From Gemmatimonadota bacterium (GTDB taxonomy: Bacteria > Gemmatimonadota > Gemmatimonadetes > Palauibacterales > Palauibacteraceae): DNA of 5,692 bases. A program made the translations under genes and the position numbers. Within the stretch, counting starts at the first letter, position 1. Each line of letters begins with the position of its first letter. The notes under the pieces are model-generated. The model saw only the letters and a list, made by a program, of their open reading frames with translations, searched no databases and was not told the origin of the DNA. Shown here piece after piece: positions 1 through 5,692 of the stretch. The DNA lies in contig JAMJQV010000386.1 in NCBI GenBank assembly GCA_023554435.1, positions 1-5,692 on the forward strand, read 5' to 3'.

Positions 1-752
1 TGGGCGTGCGGTCCATCCCTCCCGGGGTAGCGTACTATGCCGTGTTTCGAGGCGAGTCACGTGCGGGCTGGGCGCAGATCGAGATCGACACCCTTCCCGG
101 CGCTTCCGGTTTCTTCGTCCGTGACCGGGTCCTGCTCGACCTCCCGTCTCTCGGGGTGGCAGGGCGATCAGAGCGGGCGTCGGAAGAATTCCTGGACTCG
201 AGTCTCAACCTCGACAGCCTGACCTTCACTTCCATCGTGGGCGACGACACCGCAAGCATCAGGGTGGTGTCCGATGGTGACTCGGTGGTCCGGTCGTTCG
301 ACGCGATGGGCCGGCAGACCAGTCGCGTTCCGATTGCAGAGTCGGTGACGACTTCTTCGGGCTGGCGCCTGAGGCTCGCGGCGGCCGGACAGGCGGACAT
401 GGGGCGCCGATACGGGGTCGTAGTGTTCGATCCGTTGGCAGCGAGCGCCCGCTCCCAGGAGATCGAGATTCTGGAGGCCGCGGCTTTGGCATTCCCCGAC
501 AGCGCCGACACGGATTCCATATCCGGTGCCTGGATCTCGGTCAGAGAGGACACGGTCCAGGCGTGGCGCGTTCGAAGCGGTCCGGAGGACGTCGGCCGCG
601 AGACATGGATCGACGAGGACGGGAGACTGGTGGACGGCGAGATCTTCGGAGGTCTGCGAGTGGAGCGAACGGCGTTCGAGCTCGCGTTCTTCACACGCCC
701 CGGGAGTGCCGTGCCCGACTCCGTGCAAACCCAGCCAGAGGAACGGGAATGA
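1..752 (+). CDS. Unrecognised beta-rich protein, 5'-truncated at window edge, first gene of an ABC exporter operon
   Basis: The reading frame is open to the left edge. A GTG at position 6 could be a start, but no ribosome binding site can be seen before it, and the protein begins directly with a folded-looking segment (AYYAVFRGESRAGW), so the true N-terminus, perhaps with a signal peptide or membrane anchor, is probably upstream of the window. About 248 residues are visible. They alternate short polar and hydrophobic runs typical of beta-strands, with many Asp/Ser/Thr and no membrane helix. Near the C-terminus, around residues 200-232, is a stretch (ETWIDEDGRLV, then a GLRVERTAFELAF segment) that resembles, from memory, beta-sandwich domains found ahead of transglutaminase-like domains in GC-rich bacteria; no transglutaminase domain follows here. 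The last 17 or so residues look disordered. Its TGA (750-752) overlaps the ATG of the ABC ATPase, implying translational coupling and a role alongside the exporter. I do not recognise the family and assign no function. That this is a real gene is likely: the frame stays open, codon bias is strong and the junction with the next gene is tight. Confidence 0.75.
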   Translation, partial: GVRSIPPGVAYYAVFRGESRAGWAQIEIDTLPGASGFFVRDRVLLDLPSLGVAGRSERASEEFLDSSLNLDSLTFTSIVGDDTASIRVVSDGDSVVRSFDAMGRQTSRVPIAESVTTSSGWRLRLAAAGQADMGRRYGVVVFDPLAASARSQEIEILEAAALAFPDSADTDSISGAWISVREDTVQAWRVRSGPEDVGRETWIDEDGRLVDGEIFGGLRVERTAFELAFFTRPGSAVPDSVQTQPEERE

Positions 753-1507
753 TCATTCTCGACAGCCTGACGAAACGCTACGGTGACTTCACGGCCGTCG
801 CCGGGATCGATCTCGAGATCGGGGAAGCACAGATCTTCGGGCTCCTGGGCCCGAACGGCGCGGGCAAGACGACGACCCTGCGGATGATCGCCGGCATTCT
901 CAGGCCGGACTCGGGCCGGGTACTCGTGGCCGGACATGACAACGTCCTGGACCCGATCGAAGCCCGGAAGCTTCTCGGCTTCGTTCCGGATCGACCGTTC
1001 GTGTATGACAAGCTCACGGGTGCCGAACTTCTGCGCTTCTCCGCCGGTCTCTACGGCCTCACGGGTCCCGAGGTAGAGGCCCGGGTCGACGAGTTGCTCG
1101 AACTGTGGGACCTGGCCCCCTGGAAGGACCAGCTCGTCGAGTCCTATTCCCACGGCATGCGACAGAAACTGATCATCTCGTCGGCTCTGATCCACAGACC
1201 TCGAGTGCTGGTCGTAGACGAGCCCATGGTGGGCCTCGATCCCCGATCCGCCTGGCTGCTGAAGGATGTCCTGAGGACGTTCGCGCAGGGCGGTGGAACG
1301 GCGCTCGTATCGACGCACACGCTCGAGCTGGCGGAGAGCCTGTGCGACCGGCTGGCGGTCATCGACAAAGGAAGGGTAGTGGCGTCCGGTTCGATTGAGG
1401 ATCTGCGCCGGGAGGCCAGGTCCGAGACGGCCGGGTTGGAGGAGATCTTTCTCAAGATCACCCGCGGAGCGACGGATTCCGAGATCGCCCGCGTCGTGGG
1501 GGACTGA
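749..1507 (+). CDS. ABC transporter ATP-binding protein (ABC-2 type exporter)
   Basis: This is a complete 252-residue ATPase subunit that would hydrolyse ATP on the cytoplasmic face to drive the permease encoded next. All the core motifs are visible: Walker A GPNGAGKTT (residues 34-42), signature YSHGMRQKL (133-141), Walker B VLVVDEP with catalytic Glu (153-159, E158), D-loop GLDP (162-165) and H-loop STH (188-190). The Q-loop position carries Asp (FVPDRP, D81) instead of Gln, and the signature has His in place of the second residue of the usual SGG; both variants occur, as I recall, in ATPases of ABC-2-type exporters. The C-terminus ends in an LEEIFLKIT segment typical of that group. Length is normal for a stand-alone subunit. 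I chose the ATG at 749 because the protein then starts right at the conserved strand (MIILDSLTKRYG) and a GAGGA (738-742) lies 6 bases ahead; a longer in-frame reading from 563 would run into the upstream gene and adds no family-like sequence. The start overlaps the upstream stop (ATGA). The substrate is unknown. Confidence 0.95.
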   Translation: MIILDSLTKRYGDFTAVAGIDLEIGEAQIFGLLGPNGAGKTTTLRMIAGILRPDSGRVLVAGHDNVLDPIEARKLLGFVPDRPFVYDKLTGAELLRFSAGLYGLTGPEVEARVDELLELWDLAPWKDQLVESYSHGMRQKLIISSALIHRPRVLVVDEPMVGLDPRSAWLLKDVLRTFAQGGGTALVSTHTLELAESLCDRLAVIDKGRVVASGSIEDLRREARSETAGLEEIFLKITRGATDSEIARVVGD

Positions 1508-1509
1508 GG

Positions 1510-3204
1510 ATGGCGGTCCGGCGAGAGTTCGTACTTCTCCTCACTCCCAAGGTCCTGTCCGCCCGGCGTCGCGGGATCGCGGGTCGTGGTCGGTGGGGAC
1601 GCGCCGTCATGGTCCTTGGAGTAGGGGCGGCCGCGTGGCCGTTCATCTACGTTACGTTGACCCGGTTGCTCAGGACGCTCAGGGGCGTGGAGGAAGTGGG
1701 CCCGCTGCTCGCGTCCAAGCTCCTCGCGCTCGGACTTCTCGTCTTCCTGGGAATCCTCCTGCTGTCGAATCTCATCGCCGCGCTTTCGAGCTTTTTTCTG
1801 TCGCGCGATCTGCCGTGGATCAGGGCCGCACCACTGGACTGGTTGTCCGTCTACCTCACCCGGCTCACCGAGACCCTCGTCAGTTCGTCGTGGATGGTCG
1901 TGCTGATGCTCGTCCCGATGCTCGCCGCATACTGGACGGTGTACGATGGAGGGTGGACCTTTCTGGCTCTGTCGATCCTTGCCGTGGTGCCCTTTCTCAT
2001 CATACCGGCCGCCGTCGGCAGTGCGACCACACTCCTGCTCGTTCGACTGTTCCCGGCCCGCCGTTCGAAGGACATCCTGGGCATCATCGCGGTGGCGTCG
2101 GTGGGTCTCGTGGTCCTCCTGCTGCGCGTGCTGCGGCCAGAGCGTCTCGTGAATCCGGAGTCCTACCGAAACCTCGTGGATTTCATGGCAGCGCTCAGGG
2201 GCCCATCCTCTCCCTGGCTTCCATCACAGTGGGGTGCGGATGCCCTGGCCGGATTTCTGCAGGGCGGTTTTGATCCATTCCTGCTCGTCCTGCTGTGGAC
2301 GACGGCGCTCGGCACGGTCACGGCCGGTGCGATACTTCACCGAAGCCTGTACCCGGCGTGTTTCACTCGCGCGCAAGAGGGGACGGAGAATCGAATTCAG
2401 CATCATGCTGCCTGGAAGTGGTTGGAGCGGGCGGTGAGCCGGGCGTCGCTGCAGCGACAGCAACTGGTGCTGAAAGACGTCCGGATCTTCTTCAGGGATA
2501 CGACCCAGTGGTCACAGTTGATCATCCTGGGGGTGCTGGTGGTCGTATACGTCTACAACATCAGGGTGCTCCCGCTCAGCTCTGGCGAGATGATCACGCG
2601 CTATCTGATCACGCTGGTCGTCTTCCTGAACCTCGCCCTCTCGGGCTTCGTCCTGGCGGCGATCGCGGCCAGATTCGTGTTTCCCGCCCTCAGCCTCGAG
2701 GGTCAGACGTTGTGGCTGCTGGGGTCCGCGCCGCTCGAAGCCCGTACCATCCTCGGAGCGAAGTACTGGGTCGGAGCGGTACCACTCACGGCCCTGGCGT
2801 TGATTCTGACCGGCTTCACCAACTACCTCCTGGGCGTTCCTGCGGGCCTGGCGGTCCTGTCCCTCGTGTCCACGGTCGCGCTCAGCCTGGCTTTCACCGC
2901 TCAGGCCCTCACCTGGGGGGTCTACTTTCCCGAGTTCGAGTCGGAGAATGCAGCCCAGATCCCGACTTCGATAGGAGGCCTGCTGTTCATGCTGGGAGCG
3001 GTGGTGACCCTGGGCTGTGTGGTCGGGCTTCAGATCTGGATCCTGAGGGAGTTCCTGATGTCAGGGCTTCCGGGCCGAGAACCGCGGGATCCGTTCATGT
3101 GGGAGGTGGGATTGGCGCTGACGGGAACCCTGGTTTGCTGCGCCTTCTCAGGAATACTGCCGTACCGGGCCGCACTGCGCCGTCTCGACCGGCTCGACTT
3201 CTGA
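1510..3204 (+). CDS. ABC-2-like exporter permease with two fused halves
   Basis: This 564-residue integral membrane protein begins two bases after the ATPase stop, behind GGGGGA (1498-1503) with 6-base spacing, so the two are surely co-transcribed and probably partners. By eye there are about 12 hydrophobic helices: roughly 31-51, 68-97, 121-143, 149-178, 188-208, 255-276, 335-355, 361-387, 418-441, 444-470, 486-512 and 531-552. They fall into two sets of six, split by a long polar stretch at about 277-334 that contains LKDVRIFFRD (321-330), an amphipathic entry segment common at the start of ABC-2 permease domains. Each half has a similar motif after its second helix: LPWIRAAPLDW at 101-111 and LWLLGSAPLEA at 401-411. 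This suggests an ancient tandem duplication, giving one polypeptide where many exporters use a dimer. The layout resembles the large two-half permeases annotated as putative ABC exporters in Pfam (I believe ABC_tran_2), but I cannot confirm the family. The substrate is not apparent. The C-terminus ends in a basic tail (RRLDRLDF). Confidence 0.88.
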   Translation: MAVRREFVLLLTPKVLSARRRGIAGRGRWGRAVMVLGVGAAAWPFIYVTLTRLLRTLRGVEEVGPLLASKLLALGLLVFLGILLLSNLIAALSSFFLSRDLPWIRAAPLDWLSVYLTRLTETLVSSSWMVVLMLVPMLAAYWTVYDGGWTFLALSILAVVPFLIIPAAVGSATTLLLVRLFPARRSKDILGIIAVASVGLVVLLLRVLRPERLVNPESYRNLVDFMAALRGPSSPWLPSQWGADALAGFLQGGFDPFLLVLLWTTALGTVTAGAILHRSLYPACFTRAQEGTENRIQHHAAWKWLERAVSRASLQRQQLVLKDVRIFFRDTTQWSQLIILGVLVVVYVYNIRVLPLSSGEMITRYLITLVVFLNLALSGFVLAAIAARFVFPALSLEGQTLWLLGSAPLEARTILGAKYWVGAVPLTALALILTGFTNYLLGVPAGLAVLSLVSTVALSLAFTAQALTWGVYFPEFESENAAQIPTSIGGLLFMLGAVVTLGCVVGLQIWILREFLMSGLPGREPRDPFMWEVGLALTGTLVCCAFSGILPYRAALRRLDRLDF

Positions 3205-3225
3205 GATAATCCGGGGCAGGCCTCT

Positions 3226-3244
3226 CGGGGCTAGTCGAGCCCTG
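3226..3244. terminator. Possible bidirectional stem-loop between convergent genes
   Basis: Only 26 bases separate the permease stop (3204) from the stop of the convergent gene (3231-3233 on the top strand). A 7-bp stem can form, CGGGGCT (3226-3232) with AGCCCTG (3238-3244), including one G-U pair and a 5-base loop. It overlaps the last codons and stop of the minus-strand gene. There is no T-run on either side, so it is not a classical intrinsic terminator, and in GC-rich sequence such a stem can arise by chance. Confidence 0.25.
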
Positions 3245-4199
3245 CCATCGAATGGGCCGCGCTCTCCCTGAACTGACGCAGCCGCTGCCGGGCATCGCGC
3301 ATCTCGGCGTCCGTGAACAGGCCTTCCTGCTGCGCCAGCAACAGCTCCTCGCGCTGACTCTCGCTCAGCAGTCCCATCTCGACGGCGAGAACACCGAACT
3401 TCTTGCCTGCTTGCCTACGCTGCTCGAGCAGCACGCGGGCAACCTCCGCCGGCGTGAGCAGGTCTCGAACCAGCGCCACCGTTCCCAGCGCGAAGTGGCG
3501 GGGAACCGGGACTTCGTTGAGGGTCGCGCGGTGCGATTCATGGACGACCGTCGTCCGGGCGGTCGGCGGGGACGGATCGGACATCTCGAGTCCGGGGATC
3601 GCGGACAGTGATTCGACCGCATCATCTTCCATCACGATCGCGTACCCGGGCTCAGCGCCACCGAGCGACTCCACCGGGGGAACGACCTCGTCACGCACGA
3701 CCGGCTGGGATGACCGCTCCACTTCGAGCTGAGGAGCTTCGGGCTGGGGCACGTCCGGCACCGGCAGGACGTCGGGCTCGACCTCAGGGGTCGGCGTATC
3801 GCCTGTCACCTGCAGCTCGGACTCAAGCGCACCATGCACCGTCTCGAGAACGGCTGTGCCTTCGGGCAGGTGCTCGGGGGCTTCCCGATCGACCGGCATG
3901 GCCGGCACCAGGTCCTCCAGGTCCTCCATGTCGCTCGACGGAGTGTCCGAGGTGTCGATGAAGCGCTGCAGGACCTCCCATTGAGCGTCCAGCACGCGCT
4001 GCTGGCGCTTCTGGTTGTCCAACAGGAATCGGATGCTGAACAGATGAAGGGCGTAAAGTCCAAGTGCGGCAGCGGCTGCGGCGAGCGTCCGGTTCTGGCC
4101 GAACCACGCCATGCCGGCGACGGCCACGGCGACGACAGCTACCGCAGAAAGGTAGTGTCCGCTGTGCTCCCGATCGGCTTCTTTGCCGACTCTGGCCAT
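3231..4199 (-). CDS. Membrane-anchored protein with acidic/proline-rich linker and C-terminal MshEN-like helical domain
   Basis: This 322-residue protein is of unknown function. It has two hydrophobic helices close to the N-terminus (about 15-33 and 38-60), then a short polar helix rich in Gln/Arg (61-80) that may be coiled coil. A long linker (about 83-235) is very rich in Glu, Asp, Pro and Val and is probably disordered. The C-terminal part (about 236-313) is helical: a segment DLLTPAEVARVLLEQRR, then KKFGVLAVEMGLLSESQ, then ELLLAQQEGLFTDAEMR. The repeated pattern 'LL[ST]..q....L..Q' with a central 'fG.lAve.G' resembles the small helical modules at the N-termini of type II secretion and type IV pilus ATPases (MshEN/GspE-N), some of which bind c-di-GMP; this is resemblance by eye, not an established match. 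With two helices and a short N-terminal tail, the linker and tail domain are expected in the cytoplasm. The start was taken at 4199, not the earlier in-frame ATG at 4223, because of the ribosome binding site at 4207-4211. The upstream gene on the same strand ends 159 bases away, so an own promoter is possible, though I see no convincing one. Confidence 0.85.
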   Translation of the reverse strand: MARVGKEADREHSGHYLSAVAVVAVAVAGMAWFGQNRTLAAAAAALGLYALHLFSIRFLLDNQKRQQRVLDAQWEVLQRFIDTSDTPSSDMEDLEDLVPAMPVDREAPEHLPEGTAVLETVHGALESELQVTGDTPTPEVEPDVLPVPDVPQPEAPQLEVERSSQPVVRDEVVPPVESLGGAEPGYAIVMEDDAVESLSAIPGLEMSDPSPPTARTTVVHESHRATLNEVPVPRHFALGTVALVRDLLTPAEVARVLLEQRRQAGKKFGVLAVEMGLLSESQREELLLAQQEGLFTDAEMRDARQRLRQFRESAAHSMAGLD

Positions 4200-4206
4200 C
4201 GAGGTG

Positions 4207-4211
4207 CCTCC
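4207..4211 (-). promoter_or_regulatory. Ribosome binding site that fixes the start at 4199
   Basis: On the minus strand, GGAGG is followed by 7 bases and then ATG (4199-4197), which is ideal spacing. The alternative in-frame ATG at 4223-4221, eight codons upstream, has only a weak GCGGG-like match too far from it. The shorter form (322 residues) is therefore preferred over the 330-residue reading. Confidence 0.75.
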
Positions 4212-4316
4212 ATCCGCTGACATCGGCCAAACCCGCTTTCGTCGGGGGCCACGAGTCGCCGGGGCGCAGCCACTCGAGATTCACCGCAAGTCCGGTTCGC
4301 ACTGGCGGACCGAACG

Positions 4317-4354
4317 CTTCTGGCGCCCGATGTTTGCATCTCGCGTGCCAGAGG
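4317..4354 (-). terminator. Stem-loop just downstream of the PLP enzyme gene
   Basis: Four bases after the stop codon of the PLP enzyme (4361-4359), the transcript can fold into a 10-bp outer stem pairing 4317-4326 (CTTCTGGCGC) with 4345-4354 (GTGCCAGAGG), with two G-U pairs. Inside it a second small stem, GATG (4329-4332) with CATC (4337-4340), closes a 4-base loop. The position right after a stop codon suggests transcription termination or 3'-end protection. No U-tract follows, so an intrinsic terminator of the usual kind is not proven. If it does terminate, the membrane protein downstream needs its own promoter in 4200-4316. Confidence 0.4.
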
Positions 4355-4358
4355 GAGT

Positions 4359-5450
4359 TCAGCGGTGTCGGAGGATAGGCCAGGAGTCCAGGACATCGTC
4401 GCCTCGAACCACGGAAAAGGCGTCAAAACAGGCCACAGTGAGGCATGAGTGGTTGGGAACCACCCGGATGCGGGTCCCCACGTCCAGGGAACAGGACACG
4501 ATACCGTGTTCTTGACTGAGCGAGGTCAATCGGGCATTTCGCCGCAACGTTCCCGGAGCCCGCTCGTCGAGGATTTCACCGAAACTGCGGCGTCCCATGT
4601 GCGTGGGTCCCGGGTCCAGAGACATGGCGAGGGCGCCGGCGTCCACGACAGAGGTGTCGCGATCGGGACGGGTCGAGACCACCGTGGTGAGTACGGTGGC
4701 GGCGCACTCGTCCAGGTCGCATGACCCGAGCAGCACCTGCGTGTAGTCGTGCAGCGCGTAGTTGCCGGGTCGGACCTCGGTCACGCCCTGCAGACTCCGA
4801 TACGAGGACATCGAGGGAGTGGATCCGATGCTGGTGTCAGGAATCGGAATGCCCTCGGTCGCCAGTTCCGTGGCGAGATCGGCCATGGTGCGCCGTTCCA
4901 GGTCCGCCATTCGGGCCATCTCGGAGCGAGAGGCCGCGTGATAGGCATTCCCCGAGTGTGACAGTATCCCGGCCAGTTCCAGCCCCGCGTCGATCACGCG
5001 CTCGGCGAGCGCCCCGGGGGCTGCCGATCCCGGGTCGACCCCCACTCGCCCATAGCCGCAGTCGATCTTGATCCACACCCGGAATGGGGCTCCGGCAGCG
5101 ATCAGCCCGTCCACGGCCGTCATCGAATCGACGACCACACCGAGCCGCACGCGAGCGGCGAGCTCCGCCGCCTCGTGCAATCTCCCGGGAATGACCGGGA
5201 AGGCCCAGGTGATGTCGTCGAATCCGCCGTCCGCGAACGCCCGGGCTTCCGGGAGAGTGGACACGGTGATTCCCTGAGCCCCGAGAGCCCGCTGAGCCAG
5301 CGCCACTTCAAGGCACTTGTGTGTCTTGACGTGAGGCCTCAAGCGTACGCCAAGCTCCTTGCATCGCCCTGACATCCGCTTGAGGTTGCCCTCCAGCACG
5401 TCGATGTCCAGCAGCAGCGCGGGTGTCGGCAAGTCGTGGATAGTCGACAT
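4359..5450 (-). CDS. PLP-dependent D-serine dehydratase / D-threonine aldolase family enzyme
   Basis: This is a complete 363-residue cytoplasmic enzyme of the fold-type III (alanine racemase-like) group acting on D-amino acids. The N-terminus has the family opening DLPTPALLLD (6-15). RPHVKTHK (38-45) carries the expected PLP Schiff-base lysine, K42. An ILSHSGNAYH segment (162-171), a phosphate-binding GSTPS (209-213) and the EVRPGNYALHDYTQ block (225-238) complete the barrel. The C-terminal beta domain has VVDAGALAMSLDPGP (268-282) and ends with VPNHSC (331-336), in which H334 and C336 would bind a metal. As I recall, H-x-C is the zinc site of eukaryotic-type D-serine dehydratase, while characterised D-threonine aldolases have H-x-D, so a dehydratase-like or other D-amino-acid reaction is somewhat favoured; the substrate is not settled. 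The ATG at 5450 was chosen because it matches family N-termini. The frame stays open upstream to 5687, with a GTG at 5645, but that extension shows no family motif. No ribosome binding site is well placed: the GGAGG is about 20 bases away. A leaderless mRNA is possible. Confidence 0.92.
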   Translation of the reverse strand: MSTIHDLPTPALLLDIDVLEGNLKRMSGRCKELGVRLRPHVKTHKCLEVALAQRALGAQGITVSTLPEARAFADGGFDDITWAFPVIPGRLHEAAELAARVRLGVVVDSMTAVDGLIAAGAPFRVWIKIDCGYGRVGVDPGSAAPGALAERVIDAGLELAGILSHSGNAYHAASRSEMARMADLERRTMADLATELATEGIPIPDTSIGSTPSMSSYRSLQGVTEVRPGNYALHDYTQVLLGSCDLDECAATVLTTVVSTRPDRDTSVVDAGALAMSLDPGPTHMGRRSFGEILDERAPGTLRRNARLTSLSQEHGIVSCSLDVGTRIRVVPNHSCLTVACFDAFSVVRGDDVLDSWPILRHR

Positions 5451-5457
5451 GAATCGG

Positions 5458-5487
5458 ATACTACCACGATCCTCCGATCGTTGCCAC
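5458..5487 (-). promoter_or_regulatory. Possible promoter of the PLP enzyme gene
   Basis: On the minus strand, GTGGCA (5487-5482, 4 of 6 matches to TTGACA) is followed by an 18-base spacer and TAGTAT (5463-5458, 4 of 6 matches to TATAAT). Seven bases separate the -10-like box from the ATG at 5450, so transcription would start at or beside the start codon. This fits the absence of a well-placed Shine-Dalgarno sequence. The boxes are only moderate matches to a sigma70-type consensus. Confidence 0.35.
5466..5481. promoter_or_regulatory. Perfect inverted repeat, possible operator or leader hairpin
   Basis: ACGATC (5466-5471) and GATCGT (5476-5481) form a perfect 6-bp inverted repeat around a 4-base centre. 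It lies within the spacer of the putative promoter, a classical place for a repressor or a MerR-type activator. If transcription starts further upstream, it would instead be an RNA hairpin with GGAG in its loop. No regulator gene is in the window to pair with it. Confidence 0.35.
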
Positions 5488-5692
5488 GCGGGAACCGGCG
5501 ATTCGGTCAGGGCGTGGCGGTCCGGAAATTGAACGCCGGGGCAAAGGAACCGAGGGCGCTCTGGGAGCACGCGACCTGATGTGACCCACGACGGCCCCGG
5601 CTCGTCATACTGGTGAAACTCGACGCGAGGTCCGATATCCGACACGTTTCCGATGCCGAACTGGTCCGTCAGACGCTGCAGGGGTCAGATCG
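5488..5692. other. Region upstream of the PLP enzyme gene without a confirmed gene
   Basis: No RNA gene or convincing complete coding region is seen. On the minus strand one frame, in phase with the PLP enzyme, is open from 5687 (after a TGA at 5690-5688) and reads fairly protein-like (LQRLTDQFGIGNVSDIGP at its start), with mostly G/C third positions in its first half. I do not recognise it. It may be a decayed gene, a false extension, or chance in GC-rich DNA. On the plus strand an ATG at 5653 is open to the right edge for 13 codons only, too short to judge. Confidence 0.4.

Noticed and set aside
563..748. N-terminal extension of the ABC ATPase by 62 residues
   Set aside because: It overlaps the upstream gene in another frame, is Arg-rich without family similarity, and the ATG at 749 has a good ribosome binding site and matches the usual ATPase start.
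35..1318. Long minus-strand open frame (427 residues) opposite the first two plus-strand genes
   Set aside because: It lies antisense to the ABC ATPase and the upstream gene, its translation is Arg/Ser/Pro-rich low-quality sequence with no motif, and long antisense frames are expected in GC-rich coding DNA.
1395..2273. Plus-strand open frame of 292 residues overlapping the ATPase and permease
   Set aside because: The permease frame in the same stretch has clear membrane helices; this frame gives Arg/Gly/Pro-rich sequence typical of a shadow.
2295..3209. Plus-strand open frame of 304 residues inside the permease
   Set aside because: It is a shadow of the permease in another frame, with Gly/Arg/Pro-rich composition and no recognisable domain.
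4200..4223. Earlier in-frame ATG (4223) for the membrane protein
   Set aside because: Only a weak ribosome binding match precedes it, whereas GGAGG with 7-base spacing lies inside these eight codons and points to the ATG at 4199.
3823..4302. Minus-strand open frame of 159 residues spanning the start of the membrane protein
   Set aside because: It is another frame of the membrane-protein gene, Arg/Gly-rich, with no hydrophobic pattern or motif.
4200..4358. Search for a promoter in the gap between the two minus-strand genes
   Set aside because: No -35/-10 pair with acceptable spacing stands out; apart from the stem-loop and ribosome binding site the gap shows nothing I can support.

Overview
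This is a GC-rich bacterial window whose four genes all prefer G or C at third codon positions. It holds two gene blocks that converge near position 3205-3230. No ribosomal marker is present, so the host cannot be named. The coding style, the two-gene exporter and the membrane-anchored protein with an acidic/proline-rich linker would fit Gemmatimonadota or a similar GC-rich Gram-negative lineage; that is an impression, not a demonstration.

Left block, plus strand (1-3204): three tightly packed genes that look like one operon. The first is the 3' part of an unrecognised, probably beta-rich and probably exported or membrane-anchored protein, whose N-terminus lies off the left edge. Its stop codon overlaps the start of a 252-residue ABC ATPase (ATGA). 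Two bases after the ATPase stop begins a 564-residue, roughly 12-helix permease that looks like two fused ABC-2-type halves. Together the last two would form a two-gene ABC exporter, with two ATPases working on one fused permease. The substrate cannot be read from the sequence. The overlapping start suggests that the first protein is an accessory factor of the exporter.

Right block, minus strand (5692-3231): the upstream gene is a PLP-dependent fold-III enzyme of the D-serine dehydratase / D-threonine aldolase family, complete at 363 residues with its PLP-lysine motif and an H-x-C metal-site motif. A possible promoter lies so close to its ATG that the mRNA may be leaderless, and a perfect inverted repeat sits between the putative -35 and -10 boxes. 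A strong stem-loop follows its stop codon. After a 159-base gap comes a 322-residue protein with two N-terminal membrane helices, a long acidic/proline-rich linker and a C-terminal helical domain reminiscent of the N-terminal domains of type II secretion / type IV pilus ATPases. It is not obviously linked in function to the enzyme.

No tRNA, rRNA, CRISPR array or complete mobile element was seen. Nothing here is a clear new system. The points most worth checking are the possible three-part exporter operon, the membrane-anchored protein with the MshEN-like tail, and the promoter/operator arrangement of the D-amino-acid enzyme.
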